A stretch of 38,338 nucleotides of DNA from Vibrio fortis. GTDB lineage: Bacteria > Pseudomonadota > Gammaproteobacteria > Enterobacterales > Vibrionaceae. Made by a program: the position numbers and the translations under genes. The notes under the pieces are model-generated. The model was given only the letters and a program-made list of their open reading frames with translations, was not told the DNA's origin and made no database searches. This document shows, piece by piece, positions 11,151 to 18,526 of this stretch (positions are counted from its first letter, which is position 1; each line of letters starts with the position of its first letter). The stretch is taken from the NCBI RefSeq assembly GCF_000695685.1, contig NZ_JFFR01000026.1:1-38338 (forward strand). Direction: 5' to 3'.

Positions 11151-12941
11151 TTATGAGTGTGCTACCGGCAGAGTCGCTGCACGTAGCCACTCTTTCACAT
11201 CACCTTCTACTAATGGACTGATGTCATCCCACACTTTCTGATGGTAGTCGTTTAGCCATGCTAGTTCCGGACGCGTTAACATATCGACATTGATGTTGCG
11301 CTTGTCGATTGGACAACGTGTTAGTGATTCAAATGACAGAACAGGGAAGTCACCTTGGGTTGGTGTTTCAACCACAAGCTCTAGGTTCTCGATACGGATA
11401 CCAAAGGCATCCGCTCGGTAGTAACCAGGCTCATTAGATAACACCATACCTTCGGTTAGCGGTACATCAATTTGCTTCTTAGAAATGCTCGCTGGGCCTT
11501 CATGAACACTTAGGAAGTGACCTACGCCGTGACCTGTGCCGTGATCGTAGTCGTAGCCTTCAGCCCAAAGATGCTGACGAGCTAGGGTATCGATCTGGTA
11601 ACCACGAGTGCCTTTCGGGAAACGAGCACGAGCAACACCAATGTGACCTTTCAGTGCCAAGGTGAACTGCTTGATCATCTCTTGTGATGGTTGGCCGATC
11701 GCAATGGTACGAGTGATATCAGTTGTACCATCTAGGTACTGACCGCCCGAATCGACAAGGTAAAGGGTATTAAGCTCAAGCTTACCTGGCTCTGGTTGAT
11801 TCTCATGGTTGTAGTGACACATTGCTGCGTTACCACCGGCTGCAGAAATGGTATCAAAGCTTAGATCCATCAGTGTTGGATCTTGCTGACGGAAAGCTTC
11901 TAACTTGTCAGATAGCGTTGCTTCATCGTGTAGATTACCTGCAGCAACTTCTGCATCTAACCAACATAAGAACTGAGTCATCGCAACACCGTCGCGAACA
12001 TGACATGCTTTCATACCCGCGATTTCTACAGCATTTTTTGCTGCTTTTGGCATTAGACATGGATCAGCTTTGCTGACTACATTAGCGCCCGAGTTTTGTA
12101 ACACTAGCTTAAACCAAGCATTGCTGGTTGCTGGGTCCACAAGAACGTTTTTGCCTGTTAGAACTTCTAAACGAGATTGAAGTGCTTCTGGGTGGTGAAC
12201 AGTAACATCCGCTCCAACATGCGCAGCGAATTCAGCTGGGATGCGTACTGGGTCTAAGAAGAACTCAACGCTAGAATCAGCATGCAGAATTGCGTGAGAA
12301 AGCAGAACAGGCAAGCGTGATACATCTAAGCCACGAACATTGAGCAACCAACAGATAGAATCTAGAGCTGTAATAACTGCGCTATCAGCTCCAGCTTTTC
12401 TCATAAGTTCTGCGATCTCTTGACGCTTGCTTTCGCTTGATTGACCAACAGCATCAGTTGGCATCAGGCGTACGTCAGAAACAACAGGTGCAGGGCGGTC
12501 GCTCCACAATTCATCGATAGGGTTGTTTTCTAAGATCTTAAGTTCAATGTCACCAGCTAGTTTAGCTTGTGCAACATCTAGCCATGCTGAGTTGTGCATT
12601 CGAGGGTCGATAGCAACAGATGCACCTTGAGCAAGCTGTTCCTTGATCCAGTCAAGAGCAGGCTCTTCAATCAGGTGACGATATTCGAAAAGTTCGGCAG
12701 GTACCTGTTTTGTTACTTGTACCGTGTAGCGACCATCGACAAACATTGCAGCTTTGTCTTTGGTGATAACAGCAGCGCCCGCTGAACCAGTAAAGCCTGT
12801 TAGCCAATGTAGGCGCTCATTGTGAGCCGGTACGTATTCACCCAAGTACTCGTCTTCGTGTGGGACAAGTAGGGCATCAATATTGTGTTGTGCTAGCCAT
12901 TCGCGAATTGCATTCACGCGGCTTTGAGTATCGTTATGCAT
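11151..12941 (-). CDS. Xaa-Pro aminopeptidase (M24B, long three-domain form)
   Basis: This cytosolic metallopeptidase removes an N-terminal residue that precedes proline. It is 596 residues, the long form with two creatinase-like N-terminal domains, a pita-bread M24 catalytic domain and an M24 C-terminal domain, as in eukaryotic XPNPEP1. The dinuclear metal ligands are visible: the two Asp in VDSGGQYLDGTTDITR, His in HGTGHGVGHF, Glu in LSNEPGYY and Glu in IRIENLELV. It differs from the ~440-residue E. coli PepP. The neighbour order thiH-aminopeptidase-LysR-MFS-tsrA is the Vibrio order as I recall it from V. cholerae. It stands alone between terminators. Confidence 0.93.
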   Translation of the reverse strand: MHNDTQSRVNAIREWLAQHNIDALLVPHEDEYLGEYVPAHNERLHWLTGFTGSAGAAVITKDKAAMFVDGRYTVQVTKQVPAELFEYRHLIEEPALDWIKEQLAQGASVAIDPRMHNSAWLDVAQAKLAGDIELKILENNPIDELWSDRPAPVVSDVRLMPTDAVGQSSESKRQEIAELMRKAGADSAVITALDSICWLLNVRGLDVSRLPVLLSHAILHADSSVEFFLDPVRIPAEFAAHVGADVTVHHPEALQSRLEVLTGKNVLVDPATSNAWFKLVLQNSGANVVSKADPCLMPKAAKNAVEIAGMKACHVRDGVAMTQFLCWLDAEVAAGNLHDEATLSDKLEAFRQQDPTLMDLSFDTISAAGGNAAMCHYNHENQPEPGKLELNTLYLVDSGGQYLDGTTDITRTIAIGQPSQEMIKQFTLALKGHIGVARARFPKGTRGYQIDTLARQHLWAEGYDYDHGTGHGVGHFLSVHEGPASISKKQIDVPLTEGMVLSNEPGYYRADAFGIRIENLELVVETPTQGDFPVLSFESLTRCPIDKRNINVDMLTRPELAWLNDYHQKVWDDISPLVEGDVKEWLRAATLPVAHS

Positions 12942-13145
12942 CTGTGTTTATTCCTTCAAATTACCGCTCCTTGATGCTCAGGTGTGGACGCTGTATCCAT
13001 CTGCTTACAGCAAGAAAGGGGTCAACTGAACAAGGTCGATATTTCAATTGAGCTGGGATACAACTGGCCATAGATGAGCCAAAAAGGACTATCGACAGTT
13101 AAGCTACTCATTTTATCGCAAGAGAGCAAACGGCGTACGTCATTT

Positions 13146-14087
13146 TTATCTAAGGTGTAGGGTTTTTTCTTTGATGATATCTCGCAACCAAGTCAGTGCT
13201 GGGTCATTCTCTCTATCTCTATGCCAGAACAGAGTGTATGCCATCGGGGGAAATTCCAGAGGTAGAGGTACTACGACGAGATCCATCTGTTTTGCAACAA
13301 GATAAGTAAAATGGCTTGGAGCAGTGAATACAAAATCGGTGTAAGTACACAAGCTCGCTGCACTGTTGAAATCGGGAACTGAGATAGCGATATCGCGCTG
13401 TCGGCCTATGTCCGCAAGTTTATAGTCAAGCAACCAGCGGTCGTTGCCATCGCACCTAACTTGAACGTGTCTTTGGGCCAAGTAGGTCTCTAAATCCCAA
13501 TTATGTTCAAGGGCTGGGTGGTTGCGCCTTAAAACACACATCTGAGCATCTCGGTAGATCTCTTGCTCACAGATATCATCGGGTGGCAGCATGGTGAGCC
13601 GCGCATCATTGATGTCGATGTCTTTACCGGTTAAGCCGATATCGAGCTCGCCAAGCTGAAGCTTTTTAAAGGTTTGTTCTGACCACGCGTGAGTATTGAT
13701 GTTGACGTGTGGCGCTTGCTGGAAAATGGCTGGCAGAAAGTGCGGTAGGATAAGCGGGTAGACACTCTCAACTGCGGCAATGTGGAAGCTATGATCGCTA
13801 TTGTAAGGCGTGAAAGTTTCCGGTTGTGTCAGTACTTCAAGTTGGTTAATAAGGTTTTCCAAGCGCGGCTTTAGGAACACCGCTTTGGGCGTCGGACGCA
13901 AACCATGGGCACTACGTGTGAATAGTGGGTCGTCGAATTGCTCCCTTAACTTTGCCAATGATTTACTCACGGCTGACTGACTTAAACAGAGCCGATGAGC
14001 GGTGCGGGTGACACTGAGCTCTTCAAGGAGAACCTGCAAACAAACCAGTAAATTGAGGTCAATTCGAGACAATTTTTCGAGATTCAT
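13146..14087 (-). CDS. LysR-family transcriptional regulator
   Basis: The winged-helix DNA-binding domain lies at the N-terminus (DLNLLVCLQVLLEELSVTRT, then LSQSAVSKSLAKLRE) and is followed by a periplasmic-binding-protein-like effector domain. I chose the ATG at 14087 (protein begins MNLEKLSRIDLN, 313 residues) because GGAAAA lies just upstream and family members begin this way. The open frame extends to 14129. It is transcribed away from an MFS exporter with about 100 nt between starts, the usual arrangement of a LysR regulator and its target. The inducer is unknown. The N-terminal subgroup resembles NodD/LeuO-like members more than PunR. Confidence 0.9.
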   Translation of the reverse strand: MNLEKLSRIDLNLLVCLQVLLEELSVTRTAHRLCLSQSAVSKSLAKLREQFDDPLFTRSAHGLRPTPKAVFLKPRLENLINQLEVLTQPETFTPYNSDHSFHIAAVESVYPLILPHFLPAIFQQAPHVNINTHAWSEQTFKKLQLGELDIGLTGKDIDINDARLTMLPPDDICEQEIYRDAQMCVLRRNHPALEHNWDLETYLAQRHVQVRCDGNDRWLLDYKLADIGRQRDIAISVPDFNSAASLCTYTDFVFTAPSHFTYLVAKQMDLVVVPLPLEFPPMAYTLFWHRDRENDPALTWLRDIIKEKTLHLR

Positions 14088-14190
14088 GAGATTTTCCATA
14101 TGGGAATAATGGTAATGAGTATAAGCCATTTTTGTTCATATCTTTAGTTGGTTATGATTCCCATCATCATTTATCAACTAGGAAAGTCGC

Positions 14191-15384
14191 GTGTCTGTGC
14201 ATTCATCCCCGAGTAAGTTGCAAGTAGCATTATTGGCAATGCTTGTTCTATTTAGCCCATTGGCTATCGATATCTACTTACCAGCTTTGCCTCAAATCTC
14301 AGAGACGTTCCACGTGGAACATGCATTAGCTCAAGACACCATTACCTGGTTCCTATTCGCGATGGGTGTTGGCCAACTGTTTGCTGGCCCCCTTGCGGAC
14401 AAATTAGGTCGCCGAACTGTTGCCCTTGGCGGTATCAGCATCTATGCAGTGAGCGCTTGCTTGGCGTGGGCCGCTCAGTCTATTGATATGATGTTGATGG
14501 CTCGACTGCTTCAAGGATTAGGAGCGTGTGCAACATCCGTTGCTGCGTTCGCAACAGTTCGCGATCTATTTGGTCCTGAAAAAAGTGGCAAGATGATCAG
14601 CTACCTAAACGGTGCTATTTGTTTTATTCCAGCGTTAGCGCCTATTTTAGGTAGCTGGCTAACTCAAGAGTTTGGCTGGCGATCCAACTTCAGCTTTATG
14701 GCTGGCTTTGCTGTGATTGTCGGCGCTATTCTGTTCTTCCAGATGAAAGAGACCAATCCAGCGACAGAGAAGGTTGCGGTATTTAAGTTTGAGCGTTACT
14801 GGTCAGTACTTAAGACGCCATCGTTTATCTTCCATGCTTCGTTGTGCTTGATGGCAATGGGTGTAATCTTAGCTTATGTAACATCTGCGCCAGTGGTGTT
14901 GATGGAAAACCTAGGCTTGAGCATGAACGAGTTTACTTTCTGGTTTGGTATTAATGCAGCATTCAATATCATTGCGGCATTCACAGCTCCTAAGTTCATG
15001 GATCGCTTTGGTACCTATAAGACATTGGTAGTTGGTATTCTTCTTCTGGGCTTAGCAGGCGCACTGATGTTGGTACTGGCGAACCAGGCAACAGCATTAG
15101 CGTTTATGTTCCCAATTTTCTTATCTTCAGTTGGTTTTGCATGGATTCTTGGCGCATCTGCTGGTAAAGCACTAGAGCCATTTGGTGACCGAGCGGGTAC
15201 GGCTGCTGCGCTATTAGGCCTGTTCCAGATGAGTGGTTCTGGGTTGTTGGTGGGTACTATGCAGCGACTGCAATGGGAACCACAAGTGATGATTGCATTG
15301 CAGATGTTCTTGATTGTTCCAGCACTATTTGTACTGTTTGGTAAGGCTGGAAAATCGTGGCATGGCGCGCTTAAGCAGGCGTAA
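14191..15384 (+). CDS. MFS drug-resistance transporter, Bcr/CflA family
   Basis: This is an inner-membrane proton-coupled exporter with 12 predicted transmembrane helices in 397 residues. Family signatures are DIYLPALPQI at the end of helix 1, GQLFAGPLADKLGRRTVALGG (motif A) between helices 2 and 3, and RLLQGLGACATSVA in helix 4. The start is GTG with AGGAAAG upstream. It is divergent from the LysR gene, which probably regulates it. The natural substrate is unknown; Bcr/CflA members export antibiotics, and some transport nucleosides or peptides. A parS palindrome lies inside the gene, at the codons for TFHVEHA. Confidence 0.92.
   Translation: MSVHSSPSKLQVALLAMLVLFSPLAIDIYLPALPQISETFHVEHALAQDTITWFLFAMGVGQLFAGPLADKLGRRTVALGGISIYAVSACLAWAAQSIDMMLMARLLQGLGACATSVAAFATVRDLFGPEKSGKMISYLNGAICFIPALAPILGSWLTQEFGWRSNFSFMAGFAVIVGAILFFQMKETNPATEKVAVFKFERYWSVLKTPSFIFHASLCLMAMGVILAYVTSAPVVLMENLGLSMNEFTFWFGINAAFNIIAAFTAPKFMDRFGTYKTLVVGILLLGLAGALMLVLANQATALAFMFPIFLSSVGFAWILGASAGKALEPFGDRAGTAAALLGLFQMSGSGLLVGTMQRLQWEPQVMIALQMFLIVPALFVLFGKAGKSWHGALKQA
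14306..14321. other. parS-like centromere site (in MFS gene)
   Basis: CGTTCCACGTGGAACA contains the perfect 14-bp palindrome GTTCCACGTGGAAC. It differs from the two other sites by the compensated T/A to C/G change and by the first base. The C/G version is the form I recall from Pseudomonas parS. The symmetric change argues for a real ParB site and not a chance CACGTG. Confidence 0.85.
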
Positions 15385-15488
15385 GTCAATTGGATGACAA
15401 ATTATACAGATGGACAGTTTTTCCATCGTTAAAACATGGTATATTTATCGCTCATTAAAATGTGAGTATCACAACGGATAATACTGTA

Positions 15489-15770
15489 ATGTCATTAACA
15501 ACCTACGAAATGGCACGCGTCTTAGAACAAATGGAAGACGCTCCTGAAAAGGTCATGTTTGGAAAATTGCTGAACGAGCTTGGTAACCAAAGTGGTGAGC
15601 GTATTCGCAGCGCTGCAAAGCAGGTTCCAATTAACACACTACGCGATATTGTGTTCCAATTTCAGAGTGTGATTGAAGACCGTAAAGGTGAACAAGTTCA
15701 ACTGTTAGCAAAAGAGATGGTAGAGCAAGGCATTTCTGCAGAAGATCTACAGGCATTTCTGAACAAGTAA
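15489..15770 (+). CDS. tsrA: H-NS-like regulator TsrA
   Basis: This small protein of 93 residues resembles the N-terminal oligomerisation region of H-NS. The stretch VQLLAKEMVEQGISAEDLQA is like the H-NS segment leading to its linker, but there is no H-NS DNA-binding motif. In V. cholerae the gene after the Bcr/CflA exporter is, as I recall, VC0070 (tsrA), a silencer of type VI secretion and horizontally acquired genes, and gene order here is the same. I chose the ATG at 15489; an upstream GTG at 15462 in frame would add 9 residues. Identification rests on synteny plus size and character, not on alignment. Confidence 0.75.
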   Translation: MSLTTYEMARVLEQMEDAPEKVMFGKLLNELGNQSGERIRSAAKQVPINTLRDIVFQFQSVIEDRKGEQVQLLAKEMVEQGISAEDLQAFLNK

Positions 15771-15793
15771 TGATGTGATGTTACTTGGTAAAT

Positions 15794-15822
15794 AAAAAAC
15801 CACTCGAATGAGTGGTTTTTTT
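15794..15822. terminator. Bidirectional terminator between tsrA and hvfX
   Basis: The stem ACCACTC/GAGTGGT with a GAAT loop is flanked by A-tract and T-tract, so it works on both strands. It separates the convergent tsrA and hvfX. Confidence 0.92.
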
Positions 15823-15840
15823 GATCTTGAGGGGCAATGG

Positions 15841-16299
15841 TTAGCCTCGGAATTGTCGTTTTAGGATATGGTCTAATGAGAATGGACCCGCACCCCAAAC
15901 AATCACAATCAGTATCATCAGCCCCCACAGTTGGTGGTCGTAGAAGCCTTGGTCCCAAAGCACTGGGTAAGAGACGACTGCAATTACATTGAAGGCGAAT
16001 AAGACAACCGCCATAGGTCGACTTAACAAGCCTAATGCAATAAACACTGGAAGAATCAACTCTGCAGCGGTACCCATGTAGGCCGCCATTTCCCATGGAA
16101 TGAGCGGGACTTGATACTCAAGCTCGAACAGAAACAGAGTGCTATCCCAAGTGGCAATCTTGGTCAGCCCGGAATTAAAGAAAACCCAAGCAACCCATAA
16201 GCGACAAAACAGCAGTAACGCTGGCACAAACAGGGCCTGGAACTTATCAACGAGGCTATCGTATTGAGCCATCATGTTGGTCACGGTGTTGTTATCCAT
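15841..16299 (-). CDS. DoxX-family membrane protein (HvfX-like)
   Basis: This is a 152-residue inner-membrane protein with four hydrophobic segments of the DoxX type (LLLFCRLWVAWVFFNSGLTK near the start, then AAELILPVFIALGLLSRPMA). DoxX proteins are commonly the last gene of bufferin/HvfA-type operons; their role there is unsettled, perhaps export or redox support. I chose the start at 16299 because AGGAGA lies 6-7 nt upstream. The open frame extends further, but that would overlap hvfC. The hvfC stop is 10 nt upstream, so it is in the same operon. Confidence 0.88.
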   Translation of the reverse strand: MDNNTVTNMMAQYDSLVDKFQALFVPALLLFCRLWVAWVFFNSGLTKIATWDSTLFLFELEYQVPLIPWEMAAYMGTAAELILPVFIALGLLSRPMAVVLFAFNVIAVVSYPVLWDQGFYDHQLWGLMILIVIVWGAGPFSLDHILKRQFRG

Positions 16300-16309
16300 T
16301 TTATTTCTC

Positions 16310-17068
16310 CTATTCGCCGCTAATAGAAAATCCAGAGATGATATTGAGCGCCAAGACATCGTTAAGATAGGCTAGCAGCGTTGGGTCGATATCAGCGAGC
16401 ATTTGTTGGGCCTGGAAGGCTTGCAGAAGCTGGAAGACTTCTGACGTCACGATATGAGGCTCCAAGGTATGGTTATTTATTTTCTGTAAGACAGCAAATT
16501 CCGGTTGGGCGATATTGAGTCCGTCGAGTTGGTTATTGATGATGGCTTGTTCTAAAGTCAGCACTTGATAATCGAAGTTGAGCAAGACAATGTCTGGAAG
16601 CAAGTGAAACACCAACTCAGCATGCTGATGCTCTGGAATTGCAGAGAGAGCAGCCAGTGGATATTGCTCTGTCGTCACGGGCTTTGGTTCGGCACGCATT
16701 AGCGCATCTTTGTGCCATTCGTATTGAATCATGTTTGCCAGGTAAGGAACGGCTTCTATAACCGCTGGAAAGTGCTTAACGACCTCATTAAAGCCTTCTC
16801 CGTACTCAGTTATATCACCCGATTGAGGTGGCGTACTAAGCACGTGATGACGTGCCAGTTGGGCGAAACACTCTTCACCAACTAAGGCTTGGGCAAGAGG
16901 ATAGGTAGCCACAAGTACATCACTAACGCCAATCACGAAGTTGTTACGATAGATTTGTAGCCTCTGGCTATCTGAGAAGTGATTGCTAACGACCTGACAC
17001 AGTGAATCATCACCTCGATAACGGAGCGCATCACCAAATGCTTGTTGTATTTCAGCTAAGGAACTCAT
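16310..17068 (-). CDS. DUF2063 partner protein (HvfC/BufC-like)
   Basis: This 252-residue protein has the DUF2063 N-terminal region (MSSLAEIQQAFGDALR, then RLQIYRNNFVIG). In DUF692 systems this protein is thought to recognise the precursor peptide and deliver it to the oxidase. It overlaps the DUF692 gene by 4 nt (ATGA), so the two are translationally coupled and likely form a complex. No signal peptide or catalytic motif is visible, consistent with a cytoplasmic recognition role. The function is inferred from family and neighbours. Confidence 0.9.
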   Translation of the reverse strand: MSSLAEIQQAFGDALRYRGDDSLCQVVSNHFSDSQRLQIYRNNFVIGVSDVLVATYPLAQALVGEECFAQLARHHVLSTPPQSGDITEYGEGFNEVVKHFPAVIEAVPYLANMIQYEWHKDALMRAEPKPVTTEQYPLAALSAIPEHQHAELVFHLLPDIVLLNFDYQVLTLEQAIINNQLDGLNIAQPEFAVLQKINNHTLEPHIVTSEVFQLLQAFQAQQMLADIDPTLLAYLNDVLALNIISGFSISGE

Positions 17069-17928
17069 GATGCTTGGCCTCGTAATGACTCTGCATTTTG
17101 ATATTGATGCAGTAGGTGACTGGCTTTTTCCGCTTCATTAAGCAACACCTCTGGCTCTGGGATATCTAAGTCCCATTCGATCAATGTATGCCGCGCACCG
17201 TGAGTCATAAGCCATTGTGTGTAGAGTTGCCACACTTCATCACAAACAGGCTTACTGTGGGTGTCTATCCATATCTCACCATCTTCTAGCTGCTTCTTAG
17301 TAAAACCAGCAAGGTGGATCTCGTCCACTGCATCGGCCGGGATTCCCTCGAGGTAGTCATCACAACTGAATTGATGATTGAACGAAGAAACAAAAATATT
17401 ATTGAAGTCGAGCAACAATCGGCACTCAGTGCGTTTCTGAACTTCTGCTAGGAACTGCCACTCTGGAATTGTCGAGTGTTTGAATGCGAGGTAGCTCGAA
17501 GGGTTTTCAACAAGTAGTGACCTTTGCAGAGCATCCTGAACCTCTAATACATTGCGACAAAAGATATCGAGTGCCTCTTCGGTATAAGGCAGTGGCAATA
17601 GGTCATTGAAATGATGACCACCGGTTTGGCTCCAACTTAGATGGTCTGATACTAAAAACGGCTGAATGTCGCTAATTAGGCGTTTGAGCTGGAACAAGTG
17701 CTCCTGACTGATACGCTCCACAGAACCCAGTGATAAACCTACGCCGTGGCAGCTAATCTCATGGTCTTGTCGAATTGCTCTGAGTTGTTCAGTTGCTTTT
17801 GCATGTGGGGAGAAGTAATTCTCACTGTGGATCTCTAACCAGTCGACCTTATTAGAGTTGTGACCAAAATAATCTAAGTGAGGTGTTCTTAAACCCACGC
17901 CTGCCAGCGGGTGTAGAGGATGAGCCAC
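17065..17928 (-). CDS. DUF692 multinuclear iron oxidase (MNIO; HvfB/BufB-like)
   Basis: This 287-residue TIM-barrel enzyme belongs to the family of MbnB and TglH, which use a di- or tri-iron centre and O2 to modify cysteines in peptides. Likely metal ligands are visible: Glu32/His34 (WLEIHSENY), His61 (SCHGVGLSLG), Asp95/His96 (SDHLSWS), Glu141 (VENPSSY), Asp174/Asn176 (LLDFNNIF), His185, Glu203/His205 (DEIHLAG), Asp222/His224 and Glu251. The start is GTG with AGGAG 7 nt upstream. It follows the precursor gene after a 72-nt gap containing a strong hairpin. The predicted product is a cysteine-derived heterocycle (oxazolone/thioamide or thiooxazole) on the DUF2282 peptide that binds copper. The exact chemistry here is unknown. 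Confidence 0.92.
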   Translation of the reverse strand: MAHPLHPLAGVGLRTPHLDYFGHNSNKVDWLEIHSENYFSPHAKATEQLRAIRQDHEISCHGVGLSLGSVERISQEHLFQLKRLISDIQPFLVSDHLSWSQTGGHHFNDLLPLPYTEEALDIFCRNVLEVQDALQRSLLVENPSSYLAFKHSTIPEWQFLAEVQKRTECRLLLDFNNIFVSSFNHQFSCDDYLEGIPADAVDEIHLAGFTKKQLEDGEIWIDTHSKPVCDEVWQLYTQWLMTHGARHTLIEWDLDIPEPEVLLNEAEKASHLLHQYQNAESLRGQAS

Positions 17929-17957
17929 AGGTATTCTCCTTAGGTGGGTGGAACAAT

Positions 17958-17987
17958 CCAGGTGAGCTGATAGGCATGCTCACCTGG
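17958..17987 (-). other. Intercistronic hairpin between hvfA and hvfB
   Basis: The perfect 10-bp stem CCAGGTGAGC/GCTCACCTGG encloses a 10-nt loop. No T-tract follows on the minus strand, so it is not a full terminator. It more likely protects the hvfA mRNA 3' end or partially attenuates transcription so that precursor exceeds enzyme. Confidence 0.7.
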
Positions 17988-18000
17988 TATATAGCGGGTA

Positions 18001-18261
18001 TTATGAAGATTGAGTGCTACCGCCAGTAAGCTTGCCACAAAGCCCTTTAGGTACGACAACGAATGCATCACTTTGGTTATCTTCTTTTGCTGTACCAGCA
18101 CATGAGCTTGTTTTAGTCGCACAGTCATTTTGACCAGCTTTAGACACGCCATAACACTTTTCTTTCGCTGCCGCTTCTGCAGGAGCCGAAGTTAGAACAG
18201 TACCACCAAACGCTAGTACACTTGTGATTGCAGCAGTTACAGCAAGATTAGAATTTTTCAT
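18001..18261 (-). CDS. DUF2282 exported cysteine-rich precursor peptide (HvfA/bufferin-like)
   Basis: This is the substrate peptide of the neighbouring MNIO enzyme. It has 86 residues from the ATG at 18261 (AGAGGG lies 7 nt upstream; another ATG at 18267 would add two residues). A Sec signal peptide of ~30 residues with an AEA cleavage site precedes a short mature part with four cysteines, Cys36, 47, 54 and 75, in the DUF2282 pattern KCYGV, NDCA, SCAG and PKGLC. It lacks the repeated EGKCG motif seen in Haemophilus HvfA, so it looks like the other bufferin subclass. It is probably modified in the cytoplasm, then exported to bind copper in the periplasm. It is the first gene of a four-gene operon. 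Confidence 0.9.
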   Translation of the reverse strand: MKNSNLAVTAAITSVLAFGGTVLTSAPAEAAAKEKCYGVSKAGQNDCATKTSSCAGTAKEDNQSDAFVVVPKGLCGKLTGGSTQSS

Positions 18262-18297
18262 AGTCATTCCCTCTAGACTTAATTGTTATTTACATTG

Positions 18298-18350
18298 AGC
18301 AGGTTAAGGTTTTGTTAACTTGCTTAGTAAAAAGGATAGGAAGAACTAAG
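18298..18350. repeat. Two adjacent inverted repeats upstream of hvfA
   Basis: Arms AGCAGGTTAA (18298-18307) and TTAACTTGCT (18315-18324) form one repeat. CTTAGT (18323-18328) and ACTAAG (18345-18350) form a second that shares two bases with it. They lie 40-90 nt before the hvfA start, in a region where the operator or leader would be. No known binding-site consensus fits. Confidence 0.4.
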
Positions 18351-18480
18351 AAATAATTTCAAAAGAACTGAAGATTTATAGAAATAAATGATATATCGAT
18401 ATGTAAAGTTATGATTATTAATAATTTATTTTTGGATGTTTTTTCTTCTTATTCTCCTAAACTGCGCTCTGTGTTTAGGT

Positions 18481-18510
18481 TATAATCAACTTTTATGTAT
18501 AAATACCCAG
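18481..18510 (+). promoter_or_regulatory. uvrD promoter -10 box and LexA-like box
   Basis: TATAAT at 18481-18486 is a perfect -10 box. Nine nt after it, ATGTATAAATACCCAG (18495-18510) matches 12 of 16 positions of the LexA consensus CTGTATATATATACAG. As I recall it, the E. coli uvrD promoter has the same layout, including the tail ATACCCAG. The -35 region is weak. SOS induction of uvrD is therefore expected. Confidence 0.7.
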
Positions 18511-18526
18511 TAGTGAGCAAACCCAA

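Noticed and set aside
13146..15384. PunR/PunC identity for the LysR-MFS pair
   Set aside because: The arrangement is similar, but the LysR N-terminus and transporter sequence do not resemble the E. coli proteins closely enough.
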